Source of the DNA: Oscillospiraceae bacterium
GTDB lineage: Bacteria; Bacillota; Clostridia; Oscillospirales; Oscillospiraceae
Direction: 5' to 3'
Length of the DNA stretch: 33,622 nucleotides
Assembly (NCBI GenBank): GCA_015068035.1
Contig: SVLI01000015.1
Location: 1-33,622, forward strand
Part shown: positions 6,619 through 14,189 of the stretch, piece after piece
Numbering within the stretch: the stretch's first letter is position 1
How the letters are laid out: the number at the start of each line of letters is the position of its first letter
Notes under the pieces: model-generated
Databases searched by the model: none
Seen by the model: only the letters and a program-made list of their open reading frames with translations
Told to the model about the DNA's origin: nothing
Translations under genes and position numbers: made by a program

Positions 6619-7458
6619 TCAGACGTGGTGCGTGCGAACGTACTCCAGCCAGACCTTGTAGTGAGAAACATCAAAATGGATGCCGTCCGAGGTGACAGCG
6701 GAGGGGAGATAGCCGGTTTCGTCAGCCAGAGCTTCAATCAGATCAAGGTAGTAGCAGCCCTTTTCTTCGGCCAGCTCAAGGAGCTTCTCGTTGTACATGT
6801 TTACACGCGTCATGGTGAAGAGCGAATCTGTGGTGGAGCGGTATTCGCTGATCGGCGTTAGACTCATAATGTAAATGTCCGCATCCGGCTGATGCTCCAT
6901 GATGGTGTCAATCATCTCGGCATATTGTCCCTTGAAGACTTCCGGATCCCAGCCGATATCATTGATGCCGAGTTCAATGTAAACCTTGCCGTACTGCTGC
7001 TGGTTCATCGAGTTGACCATTCCGGCCGCGCCCACAACCGTCATGCTCGTTGCTGCGTAATAGTCACAGGTCGTCAGACCGGAGAACAGGCGGAAACCGT
7101 CCATGAGTGAGTTGCCAAGGAAAGCCGCATCCGAGAACCACTCATCGTCCACAGGATCCGAGGCGGGAACCACGGTGGGAGGCGCTGTCGGTTCGGGGGT
7201 CGGAGTCGGCGTGGGCGGAACAGGTGTGGGTGTAGCTGTGCTTTCCGGCGTCTGCAGAGCATCCGTCGGCTGGAGGTCAGAAGTGGGTGTGGATGCGCTG
7301 TCATCCGGCGATTCTGCGCCGCTGGGGGAGGCAAGTTGGGTGTCGGAATCAACCGGCGGCCTCTCTGCCGTGCTGCAGGAACCGACCATAACAAGGGCGA
7401 ACAATACAACAAGAACGATCAAAAAAGTCAGCGCATATTTCAAAATTCCGGATTTCAT
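6619..7458 (-). CDS. SGNH/GDSL-family hydrolase lipoprotein with Pro/Thr linker
   Basis: The 279-residue protein has an N-terminal membrane segment (residues about 8-26) ending in a lipobox-like VGSC (C28), so it is probably anchored outside the cell. Residues about 40-100 are a low-complexity Pro/Thr/Ser/Glu linker with TPTP repeats. The SGNH domain follows. Block I is FLGNSLMDGF with nucleophile S117, a GNS variant of GDS; the oxyanion asparagine is in ELGINDIG; the catalytic Asp and His are in DGIHFDVSHY. This domain type acts on ester bonds such as O-acetyl groups on wall glycans; the exact substrate is unknown. No strong ribosome-binding site is visible. A promoter (7553-7581) and a leader hairpin (7511-7540) precede it. 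Confidence 0.88.
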   Translation of the reverse strand: MKSGILKYALTFLIVLVVLFALVMVGSCSTAERPPVDSDTQLASPSGAESPDDSASTPTSDLQPTDALQTPESTATPTPVPPTPTPTPEPTAPPTVVPASDPVDDEWFSDAAFLGNSLMDGFRLFSGLTTCDYYAATSMTVVGAAGMVNSMNQQQYGKVYIELGINDIGWDPEVFKGQYAEMIDTIMEHQPDADIYIMSLTPISEYRSTTDSLFTMTRVNMYNEKLLELAEEKGCYYLDLIEALADETGYLPSAVTSDGIHFDVSHYKVWLEYVRTHHV

Positions 7459-7510
7459 AGACTATCATCAACGGACGCCGACACAACTGCGCGCGCCCTG
7501 CCCCTTTCCT

Positions 7511-7540
7511 GAAATTAAAAAGAGCTATGGGAGCCATAGC
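7511..7540 (-). promoter_or_regulatory. Terminator-like hairpin in the SGNH operon leader
   Basis: On the minus strand, GCTATGG (complement of 7534-7540) pairs with CCATAGC (complement of 7524-7530) across a CTC loop. TCTTTTTAATTT follows. It lies only about 6 nt after the transcription start predicted from the promoter at 7553-7581 and about 55 nt before the ATG at 7458. It looks like an attenuator or premature terminator. Confidence 0.6.
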
Positions 7541-7552
7541 CCGAACAAAATC

Positions 7553-7581
7553 ATTATAAGGACAAGTGCGGCATTATGCAA
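7553..7581 (-). promoter_or_regulatory. Sigma-A promoter of the SGNH-DUF4358 operon
   Basis: On the minus strand, TTGCAT (complement of 7576-7581) and a perfect TATAAT (complement of 7553-7558) are 17 bases apart. The expected start is near 7546. Confidence 0.75.
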
Positions 7582-7768
7582 GTCCTATTTTACCCGGAAG
7601 CGGCATTTTTCGACATGGTGCTAAACACCCGCTTTGATTCCTGTGCAAAATGCTTTGAGCAAAAATGCAAATGCGGGAGGAAAGAACGGATGCTGCGCTG
7701 TGTGTTTATAAGATTTGCATTTTCGCTGCACTTATGCGGGATTCTGCTGCCCGGGACGTACGTTTGAA
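7582..7768. other. Non-coding divergent spacer with a long inverted repeat
   Basis: This is the middle of the 405-base gap between divergent genes. I see no convincing gene in it. The one notable element is an inverted repeat: GCAAAAATGCAAAT at 7659-7672 and ATTTGCATTTTCGC at 7713-7726, 13 of 14 positions complementary, 40 bases apart. Promoters flank the spacer on both sides. Confidence 0.4.
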
Positions 7769-7797
7769 TTGACCTTTTATAAAAGGTGTGCTATAAT
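7769..7797 (+). promoter_or_regulatory. Sigma-A promoter with a palindrome in its spacer
   Basis: TTGACC at 7769-7774 and a perfect TATAAT at 7792-7797 are 17 bases apart. They precede the methyltransferase gene at 7864. A perfect 14-base palindrome, CCTTTTATAAAAGG at 7773-7786, sits between -35 and -10, where a repressor would block RNA polymerase. Confidence 0.85.
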
Positions 7798-7863
7798 CCA
7801 AGATTACAGCGATTTGAGTTGCCCGGTATGCCCGGGAACTCTGCGAAGGAGAATTTGCGCACG

Positions 7864-8724
7864 ATGTGGCTGGCTGACGGATGGAAAGATTATGAGCTGC
7901 TTGATTGCAGCGGTGGCGAAAAATTGGAGCGGTGGGGGAAGTATACCCTCGTCCGCCCGGACCCCCAGGCGATCTGGCAGACGGAGCGCGCGCACCCAGC
8001 GTGGAGAAAGCCGGATGCGCGTTACAAAAGAAGCGAAACCGGTGGCGGCGCGTGGGACAGAAACCGGCTTCCGGCATCCTGGGAGATGCGCTATAAAGAG
8101 CTGACCTTCCGCGTCAAACCCATGAACTTCAAGCACACGGGGCTCTTTCCGGAGCAGGCCGTGAACTGGGACTGGGCGGCTGAAAAGATCCGCGCGGCAA
8201 AACGGCCGGTGCGTGTGCTGAACCTGTTTGCTTACACGGGCGCGGCGACCGTTGCGGCGCTTGCCGCCGGCGCGAGCGTGTGCCACGTGGATGCGGCAAA
8301 GGGTATGGTGGCCTGGGCCAAGGAGAATGCTGCAGCATCCGGTGTCGCAGATCGGGAAGTCCGCTGGATCGTGGATGATTGCGCAAAATTTGTCGAGCGG
8401 GAGATTCGCCGCGGCAAACGCTACGATGCCATTATCATGGACCCGCCCAGCTATGGGCGCGGGCCGGACGGTGAAGTCTGGAAACTCGAACAGAAGCTTT
8501 ACCCCTTTGTGGAGCTGACAAGCCGCGTGCTCTCGGATCAGCCGTTGTTTGTGCTTATCAATTCTTACACAACAGGGCTTTCCGCCTCAACGCTGAGCTA
8601 TATTGCCGGCAGCGTGTACGGGAAGCGCTTTGGCGGACATGCCGAGGCGCAGGAACTCGGCTTGCCGGTTACCGCCAGTGGGATGGCGCTTCCCTGCGGC
8701 GCGTCGTGCCGCTGGGAATATTAA
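7864..8724 (+). CDS. Class I SAM-dependent methyltransferase, RlmI-like
   Basis: The 286-residue protein carries the SAM-binding motif VLNLFAYTGAAT (residues 118-129) preceded by NFKHTGLFPEQAVNWDW. This layout is typical of the COG1092 RlmI/YccW rRNA cytosine methyltransferases. Motif IV is DPPSYGRG at 193-200. The usual N-terminal PUA domain is absent; instead there is a short N-terminal region (MWLADGWKDYELLDCSGGEK). Methylation of RNA is inferred from the family; a protein or small-molecule substrate is not excluded. The ATG at 7864 was chosen because it lies downstream of the promoter at 7769-7797. AAGGAG at 7846-7851 is a slightly long 12 nt away. A longer in-frame reading from 7786 would begin inside the promoter. 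The fused ECF ATPase gene follows after 61 nt. Confidence 0.85.
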   Translation: MWLADGWKDYELLDCSGGEKLERWGKYTLVRPDPQAIWQTERAHPAWRKPDARYKRSETGGGAWDRNRLPASWEMRYKELTFRVKPMNFKHTGLFPEQAVNWDWAAEKIRAAKRPVRVLNLFAYTGAATVAALAAGASVCHVDAAKGMVAWAKENAAASGVADREVRWIVDDCAKFVEREIRRGKRYDAIIMDPPSYGRGPDGEVWKLEQKLYPFVELTSRVLSDQPLFVLINSYTTGLSASTLSYIAGSVYGKRFGGHAEAQELGLPVTASGMALPCGASCRWEY

Positions 8725-8785
8725 ACCGAGTGCAGAAGGAACATTCACTTTTACAGCCAAAGAAATATCTTTTTCGGAGAATATA

Positions 8786-10534
8786 ATGTCGTCGATCATA
8801 GAGATCAAAAACTGCACATTTCAATACCCGGAGGCCGAACGGACGGCCCTTTCCGGGCTGAGTCTGGAGATTGAGCGCGGCAGCTTTGTGGCCGTGCTCG
8901 GCCACAACGGCAGCGGCAAATCCACCTTGGCCAAGTTGATGAATGGCCTGCTCATTCCAACGGAGGGACAGGTGCTTGTAAACGGGCTGGACACGGCCAA
9001 GGAGGCGAACATCCTGGATGTGCGCCGCACGGTCGGCATGGTTTTCCAGAATCCGGATAACCAGATTGTGGCCAATGTCGTGGAGGATGACGTCGCATTT
9101 GCGCCGGAGAATCTGGGCGTGCCTTCAGAGGAAATCCGCGTGCGCGTGGATGAAGCGCTCAAGGCTGTCGGTATGTACGAATTCCGTATGCACGCGCCCC
9201 ATCTGCTCTCCGGTGGGCAGAAGCAGCGTGTTGCCATCGCGGGCGTGATCGCCATGCAGCCGGATTGCATTGTGCTCGATGAGCCGACTGCCATGCTCGA
9301 TCCCGCCGGGCGTGCAGAGATCATCTCCACCGCCCATAAACTTTGCCGCGAAAAGGGCATCACGGTTGTGCTGATTACGCACCATATGAACGAGTGCGTG
9401 GACGCCGACCGGCTGATCGTTATGTCGGATGGACACCTGGTTGCAGACGGAAAGCCGGAGGCAGTGTTTTCTCAGGTGGAGCTGCTGCGACAGGAGCGCT
9501 TGACCACGCCGGAAACGACCGCGCTGCTCTATGCGCTGAATCAAAAGGGCTGGAATCTGCCGTTGGAGGCGCTGCACACGGAGGAATGCGCGCAGGTGAT
9601 TGCCTCTGCGCTGCCGGAGAATCTGCCGGATGTGCTGATGCAGAGCGAGCGCGAAGAAGTCCTGCCGACGGGCGCCGTTAAATTGGAAATTCAGGGTCTT
9701 TCCCATCGTTACAGCGTGGGAACCCCCTTTGAAAAGGTCGCCGTCGAGAATATTCACCTCTCGTTTGGCGAAAATCAGATTATCGGACTGATCGGACATA
9801 CGGGCAGCGGCAAATCCACGCTGATCCAGCATCTCAACGGCCTGCTCAAGCCGACGGAGGGCAAAGTCCTGCTCGATGGACGGGATATCCATGAGTCCAA
9901 GGCGCTGCTGCGGCAGGCGCGTTTCCGCGTCGGGCTTGTGTTCCAGTATCCGGAGTACCAGCTCTTTGAGGAGACGGTTTTCCGTGACATCGCGTTTGGC
10001 CCGAAAAACATGGGTCTGTCCGAAGCGGAGATCGACGAGCGGGTGCGTGAGGCGGCGCGTTTTACAGGTATTACGGAAGATATTTTTGAGCGTTCGCCGC
10101 TGGAACTCTCCGGCGGACAGAAGCGCCGTGTTGCCATCGCGGGCGTGATCGCTATGCGACCGGAGATTCTGGTGCTTGACGAGCCGACCGCGGGACTTGA
10201 CCCGCAGGGCTGCGCGAGCATTTTGGAGAATATTATTGAATATCACCGGCATACAAAGGCCACGGTGGTCATTGTCACGCACAGTATGGAGGACATCTCG
10301 CGCATTGCCGATCGGCTGGTTGTGATGAACCGCTCCCATATGGCGATGGAGGGTGTGCCGGATGAGATTTTTGCCCACGCGTCCGAGCTGGAGGCGATGG
10401 GTTTGGCCGTGCCGGAGAGCGCGCGTCTTGCCGCGCGGCTGCGTGAGCTCGGCGTGCCGCTGCCGGAGAATATTTACACAACGGAGCGGCTGCTCGCGTG
10501 CATTCTCGCCTTGAAGGGAGGGGCTGCGCAATGA
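8786..10534 (+). CDS. ecfA: Fused EcfA1-EcfA2 energy-coupling ATPase
   Basis: One 582-residue polypeptide holds two complete ABC ATPase domains of the energy-coupling-factor type. Domain 1 has Walker A GHNGSGKST (39-47), Q-loop in VFQNPDNQ, LSGGQ (141-145), LDEP with catalytic E166, and switch H199. A linker of about 60 residues follows. Domain 2 has Walker A GHTGSGKST (337-345), VFQYPEYQ, LSGGQ (441-445), LDEP with E466 and H499. In most Bacillota these are two adjacent genes. The ATG at 8786 was chosen because GGAG at 8776-8779 lies 6 nt upstream. Its stop overlaps the ecfT start by four bases (ATGA). With EcfT it should drive uptake of vitamins through S-components encoded elsewhere. Confidence 0.93.
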   Translation: MSSIIEIKNCTFQYPEAERTALSGLSLEIERGSFVAVLGHNGSGKSTLAKLMNGLLIPTEGQVLVNGLDTAKEANILDVRRTVGMVFQNPDNQIVANVVEDDVAFAPENLGVPSEEIRVRVDEALKAVGMYEFRMHAPHLLSGGQKQRVAIAGVIAMQPDCIVLDEPTAMLDPAGRAEIISTAHKLCREKGITVVLITHHMNECVDADRLIVMSDGHLVADGKPEAVFSQVELLRQERLTTPETTALLYALNQKGWNLPLEALHTEECAQVIASALPENLPDVLMQSEREEVLPTGAVKLEIQGLSHRYSVGTPFEKVAVENIHLSFGENQIIGLIGHTGSGKSTLIQHLNGLLKPTEGKVLLDGRDIHESKALLRQARFRVGLVFQYPEYQLFEETVFRDIAFGPKNMGLSEAEIDERVREAARFTGITEDIFERSPLELSGGQKRRVAIAGVIAMRPEILVLDEPTAGLDPQGCASILENIIEYHRHTKATVVIVTHSMEDISRIADRLVVMNRSHMAMEGVPDEIFAHASELEAMGLAVPESARLAARLRELGVPLPENIYTTERLLACILALKGGAAQ

Positions 10535-11334
10535 TTCGGGATATTACGCTTGGACAGTTCTTCCCCGGCAATACCATCGCGCACCGGCTCGACCCGCGCA
10601 GCAAGCTGATCATTGTGCTGCTGTTTATTGTGGCGCTGTTTCTTGCCAAAAGCTACATCTCTTACGGCGTGATGACGGCGGTGGTGATCGCCTGCGTTGC
10701 GATCTCCCGCATCAAGCTGAAAACGGTGCTGCGCAACCTCAAACCGCTGATCCTGATTTTTGTGATCACGGCGTTTGTCAACCTGTTTTACACAGAGGGC
10801 GACGTGCTCGTGCAGTTCTGGGTTTTTAAAATCACGGTGCAGGGCATTGTCCGTGCCTGCCAGATGCTGCTGCGAATCGCGCTGCTCATCACGGGCACTT
10901 TCCTGCTGACCTACACGACCAGCCCGCTTGCGCTCACGGACGGAATGGAAAGCCTGCTTTCTCCGCTGAAAAAGCTTCATCTGCCCGTGCATGAACTGGC
11001 GATGATGATGAGCATCGCGCTGCGTTTTATCCCCACGCTGGTGGAGGAAACGGACAAGATCATGTCCGCACAGAAGGCGCGCGGCGCAAATTTTGACACA
11101 GGCAAGTTTACGGACAAGGCAAAAGCCTTGCTGCCGCTGTTGGTGCCGCTGTTTGTCTCGGCCTTCCGGCGCGCGGACGAGCTGGCGGTTGCGATGGAGT
11201 GCCGCTGTTACCATGGCGGCGAGGGGCGCACACGCATGAAAGTGCTCACCATGCACACGTGCGATGTGGTTGCGCTTCTGCTCGGCCTTGCGCTGCTGGC
11301 GGGAATGATCGTGCTGCGCTGCTTCGGCCTGTAA
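10531..11334 (+). CDS. ecfT: EcfT, transmembrane subunit of the ECF transporter
   Basis: This 267-residue membrane protein couples the EcfA ATPases to substrate-binding S-components. The N-terminal RLDPRSKLIIVLLFIVALF is the typical EcfT/CbiQ opening. Several hydrophobic segments follow (about 25-65, 80-95, 110-130, 240-265). The coupling-helix motifs appear as AQKARGANFDTGKF and the later AMECRCYHGGEGRTR, variants of the conserved Ala-Arg-Gly signatures. ATGA overlaps the ecfA stop and a GGGAGGGG purine run lies about 8 nt before the ATG, so the two are translationally coupled. truA follows, a common order in Bacillota. Confidence 0.93.
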   Translation: MIRDITLGQFFPGNTIAHRLDPRSKLIIVLLFIVALFLAKSYISYGVMTAVVIACVAISRIKLKTVLRNLKPLILIFVITAFVNLFYTEGDVLVQFWVFKITVQGIVRACQMLLRIALLITGTFLLTYTTSPLALTDGMESLLSPLKKLHLPVHELAMMMSIALRFIPTLVEETDKIMSAQKARGANFDTGKFTDKAKALLPLLVPLFVSAFRRADELAVAMECRCYHGGEGRTRMKVLTMHTCDVVALLLGLALLAGMIVLRCFGL

Positions 11335-11360
11335 GAAAACGAAGATCAATTTTTGGGGAG

Positions 11361-12134
11361 GTGGCCGTTATAAAAAACATCGCACTTCGGATTCGTTATG
11401 ACGGCGCTGCCTATCACGGTTGGCAGATGCAGAAAGACCTCCCGACCGTTCAGGAAACGCTGGAATCCGCGCTTGCGCGCGTCTGCGGCCATCCGGTCAA
11501 AGTCACCGGTTGCGGCAGAACAGATGCTGGCGTTCACGCCGAACGATACTGCGTTAATTTCCACTCGGATTGCCGCGTTCCGCTGGAGCGGTTGCCGCTG
11601 GCGGTGAATACGCTGCTTCCGGTGGATGTTGTTGTGCAGGAAGCCTGTCAGGCGCCGGAGGAGTTCTGTGCCATCCGTTCCTGCATACAGAAAGAATATA
11701 CCTACCGCATTCTCAACGCCCGCATCCGCGACCCCTTTTTGGCGGGGCGCGTGTGCTTCTATCCTGCGCCGCTGGATCTTGACCGCATGCGCGCCGCGGG
11801 TGAAGCTTTTGTCGGAACGCATGATTTTGCCGCTGTGCGCAGCGTTGGAACCGAGACGAAGACAACCGTGCGCACCGTCAAGTGGTGCGATACGACGCTT
11901 GAGGAAGGGCTTGTGACCGTCCGCGTGTGTGCAGACGGATTCCTGTATAATATGGCGCGCGCCATTGTCGGAACGATGGTCTATGCCGCGCACGGAAAGA
12001 TCAATCCGGAGGAGATTCCGGCGCTCCTGGAAAAGGGGGACCGCCGGCTCACGGGGCCGACGATGCCGCCGCAGGGGCTGGCGATGACGCGCCTTTGGTA
12101 TCCGGGCGAAGTCGGCGAAATGATGAAGCGCTGA
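11361..12134 (+). CDS. truA: tRNA pseudouridine synthase A
   Basis: The enzyme makes pseudouridine at positions 38-40 of the anticodon arm. Motifs are LRIRYDGAAYHGWQMQ near the N-terminus, VTGCGRTDAGVHA with the catalytic aspartate (D55 in this numbering), the KEYTYRI block, and GFLYNMARAIVGTM. The length of about 255 residues is normal. The start is odd: no ATG precedes the conserved opening. The GTG at 11361 used here overlaps its own Shine-Dalgarno sequence (GGGGAGG at 11355-11361). The codon with the right spacing is ATA at 11370, which would give M-K-N-I-A-L-R, the usual TruA opening. It lies 26 nt after ecfT. Confidence 0.93.
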   Translation: MAVIKNIALRIRYDGAAYHGWQMQKDLPTVQETLESALARVCGHPVKVTGCGRTDAGVHAERYCVNFHSDCRVPLERLPLAVNTLLPVDVVVQEACQAPEEFCAIRSCIQKEYTYRILNARIRDPFLAGRVCFYPAPLDLDRMRAAGEAFVGTHDFAAVRSVGTETKTTVRTVKWCDTTLEEGLVTVRVCADGFLYNMARAIVGTMVYAAHGKINPEEIPALLEKGDRRLTGPTMPPQGLAMTRLWYPGEVGEMMKR

Positions 12135-12142
12135 AAAAAGCA

Positions 12143-12171
12143 TTCCACTTTTGCTTCAAATGTGATACATT
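12143..12171 (+). promoter_or_regulatory. Probable promoter of the DUF5711-CvpA-pgsA-clp operon
   Basis: TTCCAC at 12143-12148 and TACATT at 12166-12171 are 17 bases apart. A TG dinucleotide one base upstream of the -10 gives an extended -10 element. It lies in the 109-base gap after truA. Confidence 0.45.
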
Positions 12172-12243
12172 GTTGTGTAAAGCTTCACACGGGAGAAAGC
12201 GCCTGCGCGCGAAATTGCGCATCAGAGCGCGGGAGAATCGGGA

Positions 12244-13386
12244 ATGGAGCAGCGTCAAAAGAAGAAAAACAAAAAACGCGAAACGATCCGCACGGTCCTG
12301 TTTGCATTGATTGTGCTGCTGCTCGTTTTCGGCGCAGTTACAGCCTTGCTGTACCGGGACAGGCTGACGCCGTCGGGACTCAATCAGACCTTTTCTGATT
12401 CGGGGAGCGAGGTGAAGGAGGTCGAGTCAGATCCGTTCACCTATGAAAGCGGCTCCATGCAGAGTTTCGCCGCGTTCGGCAACAACCTTGCCGTTGCGTC
12501 GTCCACGGGCTACCAAATGCTTGACGCGAAGGGCCGCACCGTCTCGCGCGAGGTGCTCTCCATGGATGCGCCCGCCGTTTCGGTGTCGGAAAACTGGTGC
12601 GTCATCTATGACGCGGACGGACAGGAACTGCGCGTGCTTGATGTCAACGGCACGACGAAGAGCCTCAAAACGACGGACAGGATCCTTTCCGCGCGCATAA
12701 ATGCAAACGGATATCTCGCTGTTGTAACGGAGGAGACCGGTTACAAGGCCGCCGTGACCGTCTACGACAATGAACTCCGGCGCATCTTTGTCTGGCATTC
12801 CGGCGCAGCCTACGTGATCGCAGCGGAGATTGACCCGAACAATGAGATGCTCGCAACGCTGAGCGTGGACGCGGAGGGCGGAAAGCTCACGGTGTTTGCG
12901 CTGGATAAGGAGCAGCCGCTCGGAAGCTTTACTTCTGAGGGCGAGCTGTTTTGGGATCTGCATTGGATGGATAAGGCGTATGTATGCCTGCTGTCGGAGG
13001 AGCGTCTCGTTTTCACAAACGAGAAGGCGGAAGTGCTGGCCGAATACGGCTATCAGGGGCGCTACCTGCTGGATTATGACCTTGAAAACTGCGCGGCTCT
13101 GCTGCTGGGAGACCATCGGTCGGGCGGCAACAGTCTGCTTGTGACTGTGGCGACGGACGGCAGGGAGCGCGGAAGCGTCGAGCTGCAGCAGGAGGTGTAT
13201 TCTCTCGATCTGCGCGGCGGTAAGGTGCTGGCGCTCTATGCGGATAAACTGGAATTGATGACGGATCAGCTCGGCGTGCTTGGCAGCACGGAGGAGATTC
13301 TTGGTGTTAAGAAGGCGCTGCTGCGCAAGGACGGGAAAAGCCTGCTCCTTGGTGCATACGCAGCGGAATTGATCGGATTATACTGA
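12244..13386 (+). CDS. DUF5711-like membrane-anchored beta-propeller protein
   Basis: The 380-residue protein has a very basic N-terminus (KKKNKKRE), one membrane segment at about residues 17-37, and a long extracytoplasmic part of repeating beta-strand blocks (for example ILSARINANGYLAVVTEE, RIFVWHSGAAYVIAAEIDP, YSLDLRGGKVLALYADKL). The pattern fits a WD40-like or PQQ-like beta-propeller. I place it in DUF5711 by its overall pattern and its position before cvpA. The function is unknown. A GGGA purine site lies a few bases before the ATG. The cvpA-like gene follows 34 nt downstream. Confidence 0.75.
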   Translation: MEQRQKKKNKKRETIRTVLFALIVLLLVFGAVTALLYRDRLTPSGLNQTFSDSGSEVKEVESDPFTYESGSMQSFAAFGNNLAVASSTGYQMLDAKGRTVSREVLSMDAPAVSVSENWCVIYDADGQELRVLDVNGTTKSLKTTDRILSARINANGYLAVVTEETGYKAAVTVYDNELRRIFVWHSGAAYVIAAEIDPNNEMLATLSVDAEGGKLTVFALDKEQPLGSFTSEGELFWDLHWMDKAYVCLLSEERLVFTNEKAEVLAEYGYQGRYLLDYDLENCAALLLGDHRSGGNSLLVTVATDGRERGSVELQQEVYSLDLRGGKVLALYADKLELMTDQLGVLGSTEEILGVKKALLRKDGKSLLLGAYAAELIGLY

Positions 13387-13420
13387 CTTTTCGGGTTGAA
13401 GAGGACGAGGAGGAAAATGT

Positions 13421-14149
13421 ATGCCAAAGATCATTGTTGACATCGTGTTAATAGCAATCATTCTGTTTTGCGGATGGTGTGGCTATAAAAAGGGCCTCAT
13501 CATGGGTATCGGAGGGGTCGTGGTCATTATCGTGTCGGTTCTGTGCGCGAACCTGCTGGCGAATACCTTTTCTTATGAGATCGTGCCGGTTATGCGGCCC
13601 TTTGTCAGCGGATACATAGAAACAACGCTCACGAACGAGGAAGACGGTGTTCTTACCGAGCTCGGCTATGATGATGAGGGCTATTCCCTTGCGGATGTTC
13701 TCGAGCAGGAGCCGGAACTGGCAAAGGAAATCGGACTTGAGGCCTATCGGCGCTTCGGACTTTCCGCGGATGTGGCGGAGCAGCTGAGCGATGAGGCTAT
13801 CGAGCATAAAAAGGACAGTGATCGGGACCTGCTGTATTCGCTGTCGGAAGTTTTTTGTCAGCGGGTGAGCCGGGTTGCGTGTCTGATTCTGGCGTTTCTG
13901 CTGATTCTGATTGTTCTGACCGTAATCGGGAATATTACAAATCTGAGCTTTAAGCTGCCCAATATGGATCTTCTTGACGATGTGGGCGGCGCGTGCCTGG
14001 GCGTAGTCCGGGGAATTATGTTCTGCTTACTTATCACCTGGGCCCTGCGTTACCTCGGCATTGTGTTCGGCGTGGGTTATCTGGAGGAAACCTGGCTGGC
14101 TTCCGGCCTGATGAAAGCCAACCTTTTCGCCAAAATCCTCGGAGTCTGA
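13421..14149 (+). CDS. CvpA family membrane protein
   Basis: This 242-residue protein begins with IIVDIVLIAIILFCGWCGYKKG, the characteristic CvpA opening in which a first helix ends in a Gly-Tyr-Lys-Lys-Gly turn. A second helix follows (IGGVVVIIVSVLCANLLA). A large acidic loop at about residues 65-145 separates these from two more hydrophobic segments (ACLILAFLLILIVLTVIG and GIMFCLLITWAL). CvpA proteins affect colicin V production in E. coli and have wider, poorly defined envelope roles. GAGGAGGAAAATGT precedes the ATG. Confidence 0.85.
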   Translation: MPKIIVDIVLIAIILFCGWCGYKKGLIMGIGGVVVIIVSVLCANLLANTFSYEIVPVMRPFVSGYIETTLTNEEDGVLTELGYDDEGYSLADVLEQEPELAKEIGLEAYRRFGLSADVAEQLSDEAIEHKKDSDRDLLYSLSEVFCQRVSRVACLILAFLLILIVLTVIGNITNLSFKLPNMDLLDDVGGACLGVVRGIMFCLLITWALRYLGIVFGVGYLEETWLASGLMKANLFAKILGV

Positions 14150-14189
14150 GCGCACTTCAGATATCAGCAAAAATAGGAGTGTCCCTTAT

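Noticed and set aside
7576-7767. Possible 63-codon cysteine-containing protein in the divergent spacer
   Set aside because: No ribosome-binding site precedes it, it ends inside the next promoter, and the inverted repeat explains part of it.
9125-10531. 468-codon minus-strand open frame opposite the fused ECF ATPase
   Set aside because: It is antisense to intact Walker motifs and has no start signals.
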